Part shown: piece by piece, positions 1-8,333 of the stretch
How positions within the stretch are numbered: the first letter of the stretch is position 1
How the letters are laid out: each line of letters opens with the position of its first letter
Origin: VBDM01 sp035499735
Lineage (GTDB): Bacteria; Pseudomonadota; Gammaproteobacteria; Burkholderiales; SG8-39
Direction of reading: 5' to 3'
Length of the DNA: 64,000 bases
Assembly: GCA_035499735.1 (NCBI GenBank)
Contig: DATJYC010000014.1
Coordinates: forward strand, 1-64,000
The notes under the pieces: model-generated
What the model saw: the letters and a program-made list of their open reading frames with translations, nothing else
What the model was told of the DNA's origin: nothing
Databases searched by the model: none
Translations under genes and position numbers: made by a program

Positions 1-31
1 GATAACTCATTTTTATGATAAGGTGATAGGT

Positions 32-985
32 ATGGCCGATCACCAGCGCCCGTCCTCCGCCGCGCTCAATCAGCTTCGCGTGCGTCATTTGCGTCTCGCC
101 CAGGCCCTGGTGAGTGTCGGATCGCTCCACAAGGCCGCGAGACAGCTCCATATCAGCCAGCCTACGGCGAGTGCTCTGCTGAAGGAGCTCGAACGCGCAT
201 TTGGCGGTCAGCTCTTTGATCGTTCGCGCAAAGGCGTTACGCCTGGTCTGCGGGGCCGCTCCGCCATAGCGCGGCTGAACGCCGTCCTCGGCGAGCTCGA
301 TATTCTTTCGGAGGAGATGGCGGCCGAGGAGGCCGTGCCTGTCTTGCGGATCGGCTGCCTATACCACGCGTTTTTTGGTCCACTTCAGGACTATTTGCGG
401 GATTTCTTGACGGCCACAGCGTGTCGAGTGGAGATCGTAGATGGCGCCGTGCCAGACCTGATGCAGCGCCTGCAGCGCAATGAGCTTGACTGCGTGCTGG
501 CTCGCATGCCGGCAAGCGCACTTCGAGACCTGCGCCGGAGCACCTACTTTTACCAGCCCCTGTATGAGTTTCAGGTCTGTATTCTTGCGGGGCCGGATCA
601 TCCCTTGCTCGGCAAGCGCAAGCTCGAGTTGCGGAACCTGGCGCCCTACGAGTGGATCCTCTCGAAGTCGGCGACCATTTTGAAGGACGCGTTTGCCGCG
701 GCGGGTCTCGAACCGCCGAGGGTGCGCATGGAGACTTCCTCCTTCGTGTTCGCCCTGTCGCTGCTCAGGGTCGGTCACTATCTGACTACGGCGCCGCGAG
801 ATGCCGGTCTCGAGCAGCAGCGCCTGGGTCTTGCCCGCATCCTGCCAATCAAGCTGCCCGAGCTATTGACCCCGGTCGCGTTCATCGCGCAAAGAAGCAC
901 GATGCTCAATCCGAACGTAGCTCAGCTTTGGAACGCGATCCGCAAAGCGGCGAACCCTGGGCTCGGGGCCCAAGCCGCTTCTTGA
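32..985 (+). CDS. LysR-family transcriptional regulator
   Basis: DNA-binding regulator of the LysR family, 317 residues, normal length. The N-terminal winged helix-turn-helix spans about residues 10-75 (core GSLHKAARQLHISQPTASALL, then ELERAFGGQLFDRS), followed by a periplasmic-binding-protein-like effector domain to about residue 300. I chose ATG at 32 because AAGGTG at 20-25 is a good ribosome binding site; an in-frame GTG at 23 lies inside that site. The target and inducer cannot be read from sequence. The only neighbour downstream is a dead nuclease fragment starting right after the stop, so the natural partner genes may lie before position 1 or be lost. Confidence 0.9.
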   Translation: MADHQRPSSAALNQLRVRHLRLAQALVSVGSLHKAARQLHISQPTASALLKELERAFGGQLFDRSRKGVTPGLRGRSAIARLNAVLGELDILSEEMAAEEAVPVLRIGCLYHAFFGPLQDYLRDFLTATACRVEIVDGAVPDLMQRLQRNELDCVLARMPASALRDLRRSTYFYQPLYEFQVCILAGPDHPLLGKRKLELRNLAPYEWILSKSATILKDAFAAAGLEPPRVRMETSSFVFALSLLRVGHYLTTAPRDAGLEQQRLGLARILPIKLPELLTPVAFIAQRSTMLNPNVAQLWNAIRKAANPGLGAQAAS

Positions 986-1106
986 TTTGGCCCCGAGCAG
1001 GTGCGCCGGGGCATGGCCTGGGTCTACATCCGCTAAGCGGCGAAGAAGTCGCCGCTGTATACGCTGCAGTCGGAGGCGAGGATCGAGCAGCGGGGGTTAT
1101 GGTACG
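986..1106 (+). pseudogene. Remnant of a thermonuclease (SNase-like) C-terminus
   Basis: Reading from 986 gives FGPEQVRRGMAWVYIR, a TAA stop at the next codon, then AAKKSPLYTLQSEAR and IEQRGLWYDPHPV. This is the conserved C-terminal part of secreted staphylococcal-nuclease-type proteins (RGMAWVYRRYA...LYxxExEAR..RGLWxDPxPxPPW). The stop falls where a Tyr codon is expected, and the expected PPWEW ending is only approached after a frameshift. No 5' part of the gene exists: the fragment begins directly after the LysR stop codon, so this is a decayed, truncated remnant. The assignment is from family motifs recognised by eye. Confidence 0.6.
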
Positions 1107-1168
1107 ACCCGCATCCCGTGGTGGCTCGCGTGGTTGATGAATACGCTGGGCGGCCTAATCGATTAGAA

Positions 1169-1250
1169 CTGATTCGCGCCAGTGCCCAGATTCATCCGGT
1201 CCGGCGCGCCAGATTCCAAGGGCTTAGCTTAAGCTAGGCCCTTTCTATTT
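1169..1250 (+). repeat. Dispersed two-hairpin element, copy 1
   Basis: About 75 bp, almost identical to 2946-3025 and partly shared with 13452-13533. Hairpin 1 is CGCGCC (1175-1180) pairing with GGCGCG (1203-1208) around a 22-nt loop containing GTGCCCAGATTCATC. Hairpin 2 is a terminator-like stem. A possible -10 (TAGAAC) lies just before it. No + strand gene follows within 1.9 kb, so this copy looks like a stand-alone transcription unit or an inert repeat. The family is unknown to me. Confidence 0.6.
1218..1250 (+). terminator. Rho-independent terminator-like hairpin inside repeat copy 1
   Basis: AAGGGCTTAG (1218-1227) pairs with CTAGGCCCTT (1234-1243), one G-U wobble, loop CTTAAG, followed by TCTATTT. 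The T-rich side is on the + strand only, so it would end + strand transcripts such as lysR read-through or an RNA started at the repeat itself. Confidence 0.55.
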
Positions 1251-1313
1251 GTGCGGGGCCGTTCCCAGCGCAATCGGTGGAATTGCCCACGTTGTGGATC
1301 TAAGTCCCCAACG

Positions 1314-2120
1314 CTAGGGTATGATCAACAACGCGACGCCGGACAGGATCAGCGCCACACCGGCGAAGCGGGCCGTGAATTTCCCGGCAGGCAGCAGTTT
1401 CTCTGCGAAGACGAAGGCCGCGATGAGCGCGACCCAGAGCAGGTTCATCACGCCGGCGACGAAGAGGAGCAGCATGAGCACCCAGCAGCAGCCGACGCAG
1501 TACGCGCCGCTCTCCACGCCCATGCGAAACGCCCCACTTGTGCCGGGACGCCACCGGGCGACTAAGAAGCGAATGGGATTCCTGCATTTGCGCAGGCACG
1601 CGTCCTTGAACGGAAGCCACTGATAGACGCCGGCGGCGACGAGGAGCCCAGCGCTCAAGCCCTTGCTCGCCGACACCATCATCGGTGTCAGGAGGGCGGT
1701 CTGCTCGAGCCAGACTTCGAGGAGCGCCGCGAGGAGGCTGAAAGCCGTCCAGACGACAAGGTACCCGCTCGTGAAGACCCACGTTCCCGGCAGGACTGTG
1801 CCGCGCTCGCCGTTCTTGCGCACCAGCGCGCCGTAGAGGAGGATGGTCGGTGCCGCGCTCGGCAGCATCATGCCGACCATCATGACCGTCCACATCACGA
1901 AAGTCAGTAGGAAGGGTTCCACGCCTGAGGCCCGCGGCGGCATTGCCATCCCGGGCATGTCGGGCATGTCCATTTGGTTCATCGACCCCGCGTCGCTCCA
2001 GAGGTAGAGCCAGGCCAGGGCGATCACCAGCGCGAGGGTTACAACGATGACCCAGCGGTCGCGTCGCAGCGCCCCTTCAACGCTAGGGTCCAGCGTCGCT
2101 TTAGGGGTTACCCCGCCCAA
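1314..2120 (-). CDS. DUF2182 integral membrane protein (predicted metal-binding)
   Basis: 268 residues with about six to seven membrane segments, matching the DUF2182 family by the pattern WTVMMVGMMLPSAAP, the GYLVVW segment and YCVGCCW. Between the first two membrane segments is a Met-rich stretch (SMNQMDMPDMPGMAMP), compatible with soft-metal (copper-like) ligands. The function of the family is unproven. It is transcribed leftward after the DUF1326 gene, overlapping its end by 13 bases, so the two are translationally coupled. DUF1326 and DUF2182 genes are commonly adjacent in proteobacteria (established association). The pair is bracketed by repeat copies 1 and 2. Confidence 0.85.
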   Translation of the reverse strand: MGGVTPKATLDPSVEGALRRDRWVIVVTLALVIALAWLYLWSDAGSMNQMDMPDMPGMAMPPRASGVEPFLLTFVMWTVMMVGMMLPSAAPTILLYGALVRKNGERGTVLPGTWVFTSGYLVVWTAFSLLAALLEVWLEQTALLTPMMVSASKGLSAGLLVAAGVYQWLPFKDACLRKCRNPIRFLVARWRPGTSGAFRMGVESGAYCVGCCWVLMLLLFVAGVMNLLWVALIAAFVFAEKLLPAGKFTARFAGVALILSGVALLIIP

Positions 2121-2722
2121 GCGAAGGACGCGAAATGGCCGTTGCGCGTGCCGCTCGCGTCGTCCCAGTTGATTCCGAACGCGTGCATGCTGCTACGAGT
2201 GGCTTTCGCGAGCGCAATTCTGGCATTCACCGGGTGGCAGGTATTGTCGAGGTAGATGGGCTCGCCGGCGCGCGCGGGTCCGGGCACACCTTCGCAAGCC
2301 TGGTCGATCAGCTCGCCCGCCTTGACCGTACGCTTTGTACCGTCCACCTCGAAGCTGATCGGCCGCTTCTCGATCCCCGCGACACGCCCGACGAGAGGAC
2401 CGAGCGCAGCCATTGGTCCGCCCGCCGCTCCTGTCGCGATCGCGCTGATCGCCTCGGCCTGCTTCTCTGTGGCGCGCGCATCGATGATAAGGCCCACGGT
2501 GATGTTGCCCTCCGCCATCGCCTTGGGCGAATGCATGAGCACGATGAACGAGAGGCCGTCGAGCTTGACGCCGTCCTTCTCGCCCTTGTCGATCTTCATT
2601 GCCACGGCCACTTTGCAGTCGCCCTCCGTGGGCTGCGCACTCAGGTTGGAGCTGATGCACGGGCACAGGTAAGTACAGTTACATGTCTCCATGTATTGGC
2701 CTTGCACACGCCAGCTGGCCAT
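2108..2722 (-). CDS. DUF1326 domain protein
   Basis: 204-residue protein of the DUF1326 family, recognised from the N-terminal YMETCNCTYLCPC cluster, whose closely spaced cysteines suggest metal or disulfide chemistry, and from the internal ALGPLVGRVAGIEKRPI region. No signal peptide or membrane segment is evident. A strong ribosome binding site (GGGAGGA) lies about 7 bases before the ATG on the minus strand. It is first in a two-gene unit with the DUF2182 membrane protein, so the products probably act together. The biochemical role is unknown. Confidence 0.85.
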   Translation of the reverse strand: MASWRVQGQYMETCNCTYLCPCISSNLSAQPTEGDCKVAVAMKIDKGEKDGVKLDGLSFIVLMHSPKAMAEGNITVGLIIDARATEKQAEAISAIATGAAGGPMAALGPLVGRVAGIEKRPISFEVDGTKRTVKAGELIDQACEGVPGPARAGEPIYLDNTCHPVNARIALAKATRSSMHAFGINWDDASGTRNGHFASFAWAG

Positions 2723-2945
2723 GGCTGTCCTCCCTTCTGGTCCGGAGATGTAAGCAACCGATCGACCGACGACGAGGGGAGGTTACGCTTCTCATTTGCC
2801 TCTCGCAAGCGGCCTATATCTAGGGAGCAGCGGCGGCCGGTTGCACGGAGACCGTCTGCGAAGCTCCCCGTCCACATTATGCGACGGCCAGCGACGGGCC
2901 AGGCAGACCGGCTTGGGCCCGAACGCGGATGTCTATCCGAGTGAA

Positions 2946-3025
2946 ATTGATTCGCGCCAGTGCACAGATTCATCCGGTCCGGCGCGCCACCATTCCAAGG
3001 GCTTAGTTAGCTAGGCCCTTTTTAG
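2946..3025 (+). repeat. Dispersed two-hairpin element, copy 2
   Basis: Near-identical to copy 1 from GATTCGCGCC through CTAGGCCCTT. CGCGCC (2953-2958) pairs with GGCGCG (2981-2986) around a 22-nt loop with GTGCACAGATTCATC. A weak -10 (TGAAAT, about 2943-2948) sits at the same distance as in copy 3. It precedes the YncE-like lipoprotein gene by about 145 bp and could be its attenuated leader or a small RNA. Confidence 0.6.
2997..3023 (+). terminator. Rho-independent terminator-like hairpin inside repeat copy 2
   Basis: AAGGGCTTAG (2997-3006) pairs with CTAGGCCCTT (3011-3020), one G-U wobble, loop TTAG, followed directly by TTT so that the 3' side ends in a run of five T. It is the best-formed terminator of the three element copies. 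It is oriented for + strand transcripts, although the gene immediately to its left is on the minus strand. Confidence 0.65.
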
Positions 3026-3170
3026 CGCGCCTCGGGTCGGCCTAACGGATCAACCACGAACGCTAGATCACTAGAATCTCGGGAAACCCTTACACAGGTA
3101 TAGGGAAGACCCCAGTCGCGGCTCGCCGTGTTAGCTGGTAGCATCCGAATGCAATCGGAGAACGTTTGAC

Positions 3171-4361
3171 TTGCGCGCTTCCGGCATATCGGTCAGGCAG
3201 TATTGGCGGGTCTCTGTGTTCGCGTTGTTCCTCGCCGCGTGCGGCGGGGGAGGGGGCGGAGGTGGGGGCAGTCCGGCACCCTCCGTCGCCACGGTCGTAT
3301 CGGCCAAGGGTCCCAATTTCGTTACCGTCGACCCTTCGGGGAAGTTCGTCTATGTGACGAATGAGTTCTCCGCCAATGTCTCTGCCTTCACGATCGACTC
3401 GGTCACCGGCGATCTTACCGCCGTGGCTGGCTCGCCCTTCGCCGCAGGAACCACTCCTTTTTCCGTCATGGTCCATCCATCGGGGAAGTTCGCTTACGTG
3501 GCGAACTTCGGGTCCAACAATGTGTCCGCCTTCGCGGTCGACGCCGCTACAGGCGCGCTGATCGAAATCGTGGGTTCACCCTTCGCCGCCGGGCAGAATC
3601 CATTCTCAATCGCCGTCGACCCCTCCGGGAGGTTCGCCTACGTGGCGAACGAGAACAATGCTTCCGTCTTCGAACCCAGCAATGTCTCCGCCTTCACGAT
3701 CGACGCCACGACCGGGGCGCTCTCCGCCGTCGCGGGCTCGCCCTTCGCCACGGGGTCGTATCCCGGCTCCGTCGCCGTCGACCCCTCGGGGAAGTTCGTC
3801 TATGTCGCGAATTTCAACGACAGCACCATCTCCGCCTTCACAATCGACACCGTGAGCGGGGCGCTTGCGGCCATCGCCGGCTCGCCCTTCGCAACGGGAC
3901 CGGGTGCTGCTCGCTCGATCGCTATCGACCCCTTCGGTAGGTTCGCTTACGTCGCAAATGAGTCCTTTGCTAATAGCAGTGTTTCAGCCTTCACGATCGA
4001 TGCGACCACCGGCGCGCTTACCGCCGTCGCGGGCTCCCCGTACACCGCTGGGATTGACGATCCTCTCTCGGTCACCGTCGATCCATTGGGGCGGTTCGTT
4101 TATGTGGTGGACTCTCTCTCATCGAAAATCGCGGCCTTCACCATCGACGCCACGACCGGCGCGCTCACCGCCGTCGCACGCTCGCCGTTCAGCGACGTGC
4201 TGGCAACTTTCCCAATCACCATCACGGTCGATCCGTTGGTGAAGTTCGCCTACGTAGCTAATAGCGAAACCAACAGTGTCTCCGGCTTCACAATCGACGC
4301 CGTGACCGGGGCGCTCAGGTCGGTCCCGCACTCCCCGTTCCCGGCGGGACCGAGTCCTTGA
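3171..4361 (+). CDS. Lipoprotein with 7-bladed YncE/lactonase-like beta-propeller
   Basis: 396 residues. A short signal ends in lipobox LAAC (Cys24), followed by nine glycines. The rest is seven repeats of about 50 residues, each with VDPSGKFVYVxN...NVSAFTIDxxTGALxxVxGSPF, the YVTN/lactonase-type seven-bladed propeller pattern. Start TTG at 3171 is supported by GGAG at 3157-3160 and because later starts would destroy the signal peptide. It is predicted to be anchored in the outer membrane or exposed to the periplasm. Enzymatic activity is not implied; such propellers often act in binding. Its repeats are also strongly conserved in DNA, suggesting recent internal duplication. Confidence 0.85.
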   Translation: MRASGISVRQYWRVSVFALFLAACGGGGGGGGGSPAPSVATVVSAKGPNFVTVDPSGKFVYVTNEFSANVSAFTIDSVTGDLTAVAGSPFAAGTTPFSVMVHPSGKFAYVANFGSNNVSAFAVDAATGALIEIVGSPFAAGQNPFSIAVDPSGRFAYVANENNASVFEPSNVSAFTIDATTGALSAVAGSPFATGSYPGSVAVDPSGKFVYVANFNDSTISAFTIDTVSGALAAIAGSPFATGPGAARSIAIDPFGRFAYVANESFANSSVSAFTIDATTGALTAVAGSPYTAGIDDPLSVTVDPLGRFVYVVDSLSSKIAAFTIDATTGALTAVARSPFSDVLATFPITITVDPLVKFAYVANSETNSVSGFTIDAVTGALRSVPHSPFPAGPSP

Positions 4362-4548
4362 TCCGCAAGTCAGGACTACGCTTGCTGTGATAAAGGTGCG
4401 GGCATCCGCTCTGGCGCGTCCTTAGCCAATCAACATCCCGAATGCCCAGCAGGGCTCAGATTGGCTCCGGTCGCGGAGCCGACTCGGGCTCGAAGACGGA
4501 CGACTAAGGATTTCCGCGTTGTGGCCGTTGATCGGGGCGAAGCATCAT
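4362..4548. other. Intergenic stretch with a GC hairpin
   Basis: No gene recognised. A perfect stem GGCTCCG/CGGAGCC with loop GTCG lies at about 4464-4481, without a T tract, so it is not an obvious terminator. Confidence 0.3.
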
Positions 4549-5421
4549 ATGACGGAGCTGGGCGAACAATCCAGCACATCTCTTTCGACGACGCTCGCCG
4601 GGCGTCGCGAGCGCAAGCTTGCGCTCGCGGTAGTCGTGGGCTCGGTCGTGCTGTTCCTAGCGCTGGCGCCATTCGCCAAGTGGCCACTGGCGGCGATACC
4701 GACCTTTGTAGCTATTCACCAAGGAATCTTGGTCACGCTCGACGTGATTACCGCGGCATTGCTTCTCGGGCAGTACGCCGACGTGAGGTCGCACGGCCTC
4801 TTGGCCTTGGCGTGCGGTTACACCTTCACCGCAACGATCGCGATCCTACATGCGCTCACTTTCCCCGGCTTACTTACGCCGACCGGGTTGCTCGGCGCCG
4901 GCCCTCAGACTACGTCGTGGCTCTATATCATCTGGCACGCCGGTTTTCCGCTAGTCATTATCTTTTACGCTTTATCGAAGCGCGACCCTAGCCCAGCGCA
5001 GAGGGATAGCGCCGCTTGGCCGATATTCATGGGGCTCGTATTCGCGGGACTCGCCTCGGTTGGTGCCGCCGTTCTCACGACAGAGGCTTCGGTCTTCCTT
5101 CCGGAGATCGTTGAGGCAAACCGCTACACTCCGGTGGAGGTGAGTATCGTTTCTTCGATCGGGGCGCTCAGCTTGCTCGCGCTGGTCGTCTTGTGGTGGC
5201 GGCGCCCACATTCGTTGCTTGATCTTTGGCTCATGGTCACCATGTGCGCATGGATGTTCGACATCGCCTTGACTGGGTTGCTCAGCGCGGCACGGTTTGA
5301 TCTCGGCTTCTATGCTGGGCGCACCTACGGGCTTCTTGCTTCGAGCTTTGTATTGATCGTTCTATTGACGGAGAACGCGATGCTTCGCAGGGCTGCGGTA
5401 CAGCCCGACCCTCGCTGCTGA
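4549..5421 (+). CDS. Orphan MASE4-type membrane sensor domain
   Basis: 290 residues with about eight hydrophobic segments, resembling the MASE4 membrane sensory module: RKLALAVVVGSV, then PTFVAIHQG, LLLGQYADVRSHGLLALACGY, FPGLL and WLYIIWHAGFPL. MASE4 normally sits in front of a histidine kinase or GGDEF domain. Here the protein stops about 20 residues after the last membrane segment, at LLTENAMLRR, where the linker to the output domain usually begins. It is either a truncated receptor or a stand-alone sensor. Start: ATG 4549; an upstream in-frame TTG at 4519 is possible. No recognisable output domain follows in any frame before the convergent gene at 5544. Confidence 0.75.
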   Translation: MTELGEQSSTSLSTTLAGRRERKLALAVVVGSVVLFLALAPFAKWPLAAIPTFVAIHQGILVTLDVITAALLLGQYADVRSHGLLALACGYTFTATIAILHALTFPGLLTPTGLLGAGPQTTSWLYIIWHAGFPLVIIFYALSKRDPSPAQRDSAAWPIFMGLVFAGLASVGAAVLTTEASVFLPEIVEANRYTPVEVSIVSSIGALSLLALVVLWWRRPHSLLDLWLMVTMCAWMFDIALTGLLSAARFDLGFYAGRTYGLLASSFVLIVLLTENAMLRRAAVQPDPRC

Positions 5422-5543
5422 TCCTCGGGTCGCACTCCTATCGGCCGTTCACGCCCAGGACGCGAGATCGCTCGGTTCGTTGCCCGCAGGTTTCGAGCTT
5501 CCTCCTGTCTCTGTGCGACCGTATTTCGACTTCAAGGTGTTAT

Positions 5544-8333
5544 CTATCTTATGGCATAGAGCTTCTTATCGAACGACCCGACGTACACGGTGCCGTCCGC
5601 GCCGATGGCGGGCGAGGATGCCACACTGCTTCCTGTCGCGTAGCTCCACTTGAGCGTGCCATTTGGGTTGATGGCATAAAGCTTGGAATCAGACGACCCG
5701 ACGTACACGGTGCCGTCCGCGCCGATGGCGGGTGAGGATGACACACTTCCTGTTGCGTAGGTCCACTTGAGCGTGCCATCAGAGTCAACAGCATAGAGTT
5801 TGTCCGCCCCGAGGTACACAGTTCCGTCCGCGCCGACGGCAGGCGACGATTCCACCTTGAATGGTGGCGTTATCGTATAGGTCCATCTGAGTGCGCCATT
5901 GGGATAGATGGCGAAGAGCGCCGAACCCTCTGATCCGACGTACACGGTGCCGTCCGTGCCGATAGCGGGCGAGGAATGCAAACCGTAGGCCGGGTGAGTC
6001 CACCTGAGCGTGCCATCGGGATTGAGGGCATGGAGTTTGTCTATCCCGACGACGTACACGGTGCCGTCCGCTCCCAAGGTCGGTGAAGACCGCACGAAGC
6101 CTCCTATCACTGTTAGATAGGTCCACTTAAGCGTGCCATCGCGATGGATGGCATAGACCTTCCCATCTTCCGACCCGACATATACGGTTCCATCCGCGCC
6201 GACGGCAGGCGAGGAGAATACGTAGCTTCCTGCCGTGTACTTCCACTTGAGCGTGCCATCGGGATGGATGGCATATAGATTCTTATCCACCGACCCAACG
6301 TATACGGTTCCGTCCGCGCCGATAGCGGGCGACGACTCGGCAACGCTTCCTGTGGCGTAGCTCCACCTCAACGAGCCGTCGGGATTGACTGCATAGAGGT
6401 TTTCTGACCCGATGTACACGGTTCCGTCCGCGCCGATCGCAGGCGAGGAGAACATACCGCTCCCTGTCGCATAGCTCCACTTGAGCACGCCTGTGGTAGC
6501 ACTCGTGTTGACGGGGCTTACGCCGGTCGACTGCAGATCCCGGTGGAATTTTGGCCAGGGGCTGAGGCTGCCCACATTGATGACGTTCGCCCCGTTCACC
6601 GCGTAGGTTCCGTCGCTTACCGCGAGGTCCACCCGATATAGCCCCGGGATGCCCGGTGAATCCCAGATCGCGCTCGGTCCGGTAGCCACGCTGATTCCCC
6701 CGACGCTCCAGGTGCTCGTGAGGCTATCTCCGTTCTGGTCAAAGAGGCTTGCCAGCAGGTTCGCCGAGGTAAGGACCGGCTGCGGATAAATCGAGATGCT
6801 CTCGATCGCCGGCGCGATATCGGTGCTGCACGAATAGGCCGTGGAGGCCACTTCGCTTTGCTCGAGGACGCCGTTTCCGTTGAGATCAAGCCCCACGCTG
6901 ATCCTTAACCCGCCGTACGAGCAATTGGACCCTACGGGCTCGGTGACGATTGCGATCAGGGAATTGAGGCCGGTCGAGGTCGTCAGCCCGTTTGCGCCAT
7001 TGCAGATGTAGTTGGTGGAGGTGACCTCGCTAGGATCGAGGACGCCATTGGCGTTCGTGTCTACCCCCGAGTTGATTCTCAGGCCACCAGTCGGGCAGTT
7101 GGCCCCAGACGGCTCCGTGGCCATGCTGGCAAGGGAATTGAGTCCGTTTGTTCCATTGGCGCCGCTTGCGCCGTTGCAGGCGTAGTTGGTCGCCGTAACC
7201 TCTTCCGGATCGAGGACGCCATTGCCGTTGGTGTCCAGTCCTGAGGTGATCTTCACCCCACCGGAGGGGCAGTTGGGCCCTGGGGGCTCGGTGGCCATGC
7301 TTGTCCGGGAATTAAGACCGTTCAACCCATTGGTACCGTTGCTACCGTTTGCCCCATTGCAGATGTAGTTCGTCGAGTTGATTTCCTGAGTATCGAGGAC
7401 GCCATTGGCGTTGGCATCCAGTCCGGAGGTGATCTTCAAACCACCGAAAGGGCAGTTCGTCCCCGAGGGTTCGGCCGCCATGCTGGTGAGGGAATTGAGG
7501 CCGTTGGCCCCGTTCGTACCATTTGCGCCGTTGCAGATGTAGTTCGTGGAGGCTACCTCCAGCCGATCGAGGGTGCCATTGGCGTTGGCATCCAGCCCCG
7601 AGGTGATCTTCAAGCCGCCGGCTGCGCAATGGGATCCGGCAGGCTCGGCCACGGTGCTCATAAGGGAGTTGAGGCCGTTCACTCCGTTGGTGCCGTTCTT
7701 GCCGTTGCAGACATAGTTGGTCGAGGTGATCTCCTTCTTGTCGAAGGCCCCATTGCCATTGCTGTCCACCCCGGTGGTGATCTTCACCCCGCCGGCAGGG
7801 CAATTCGTCCCCGCGGGCTCGGTGACGACCTTGATGAGGGTACTGAGGCCTTTTGGGGCGTTTCCGCCGTCCTGGCCGTTGCAGACGTACTTCGTAGACA
7901 TCACCTCGGATTCTTCGAGGACCTCATTGTTGTTGCGGTCAAACCCGACGTTGACCCGGTTGCCGCCGTAGCTGCAGTTCGAGCCTGCGGGCTCGTTCTT
8001 GGTCACCGACACCAAGGCGTTCATGGCGACTGCAGCGTTACTCCCGCCGGTGTCGTTGCACAGATACTGGGTGTTCTGGACCTCAGAGGGGCCAAGGATG
8101 CCGGTGCCGCTGGTGTCGATTCCCGACTGCACGGTGATGCCGCCATTGGGGCAGACACTCGCCGGCGCTGAGTTCTGTACGGCCGCGGCGACGCTAGCCG
8201 TTCCCGGTTGAGAGGAGGCTGCGCCTGAGGCGGTCACCTCTTCCCTACTGCAGCCGAGGAGGGTCAAGGGACCGGCGAGGATCAGCGGAATGAGAAGGGT
8301 GCGAGCGTTTGCAATGAGCTTGGCTTGTGACAT
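5544..8333 (-). CDS. Large lipoprotein: EF-hand-like repeats plus PQQ-type beta-propeller
   Basis: 929 residues. The signal peptide ends in lipobox LLGC (about Cys28). Residues about 60-530 hold eight repeats of about 52-60 residues, each with C/N..GG-(L/V)KI-xSG-x-DxNxNGxLDxxEV-xSTNYxCNG, resembling calcium-binding EF-hand/dockerin-type loops joined by NGxNGLNSL linkers (DUF7151-like). About 530-620 is an Ig/PKD-like domain. From about 625 comes PWPKFHRDLQSTG and eight blades of GTVYVGSxDxKLYAINPDGTLKWxY...SSPAIGAD, a PQQ-like propeller. It is probably an anchored surface or periplasmic binding protein. The DNA of both repeat blocks is highly repetitive, so assembly collapse is possible. Confidence 0.85.
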   Translation of the reverse strand: MSQAKLIANARTLLIPLILAGPLTLLGCSREEVTASGAASSQPGTASVAAAVQNSAPASVCPNGGITVQSGIDTSGTGILGPSEVQNTQYLCNDTGGSNAAVAMNALVSVTKNEPAGSNCSYGGNRVNVGFDRNNNEVLEESEVMSTKYVCNGQDGGNAPKGLSTLIKVVTEPAGTNCPAGGVKITTGVDSNGNGAFDKKEITSTNYVCNGKNGTNGVNGLNSLMSTVAEPAGSHCAAGGLKITSGLDANANGTLDRLEVASTNYICNGANGTNGANGLNSLTSMAAEPSGTNCPFGGLKITSGLDANANGVLDTQEINSTNYICNGANGSNGTNGLNGLNSRTSMATEPPGPNCPSGGVKITSGLDTNGNGVLDPEEVTATNYACNGASGANGTNGLNSLASMATEPSGANCPTGGLRINSGVDTNANGVLDPSEVTSTNYICNGANGLTTSTGLNSLIAIVTEPVGSNCSYGGLRISVGLDLNGNGVLEQSEVASTAYSCSTDIAPAIESISIYPQPVLTSANLLASLFDQNGDSLTSTWSVGGISVATGPSAIWDSPGIPGLYRVDLAVSDGTYAVNGANVINVGSLSPWPKFHRDLQSTGVSPVNTSATTGVLKWSYATGSGMFSSPAIGADGTVYIGSENLYAVNPDGSLRWSYATGSVAESSPAIGADGTVYVGSVDKNLYAIHPDGTLKWKYTAGSYVFSSPAVGADGTVYVGSEDGKVYAIHRDGTLKWTYLTVIGGFVRSSPTLGADGTVYVVGIDKLHALNPDGTLRWTHPAYGLHSSPAIGTDGTVYVGSEGSALFAIYPNGALRWTYTITPPFKVESSPAVGADGTVYLGADKLYAVDSDGTLKWTYATGSVSSSPAIGADGTVYVGSSDSKLYAINPNGTLKWSYATGSSVASSPAIGADGTVYVGSFDKKLYAIR

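Noticed and set aside
2953..2989. tRNA-like 3' end (GGCGCGCCACCA) in repeat copy 2
   Set aside because: T-arm and acceptor pairing cannot be formed and the invariant T-loop residues are missing, so it is not a tRNA or a tRNA-type attachment site.
1141..3060. Integron attC site or gene-cassette array
   Set aside because: GCCTAAC-like cores occur (about 3044) but there is no matching GTTRRRY partner with L-box pairing, and no integrase was recognised.
3240..3270. G-run as a sequencing error creating a false frame
   Set aside because: The frame continues for 370 codons of clear propeller repeats and the poly-Gly follows a proper lipobox, so the run is real, although its exact length may vary.
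6900..8150. CRISPR-like regular repeats
   Set aside because: The roughly 170-base period is the in-frame repeat of a protein gene; repeats are degenerate at third positions and translate into the EF-hand-like units.
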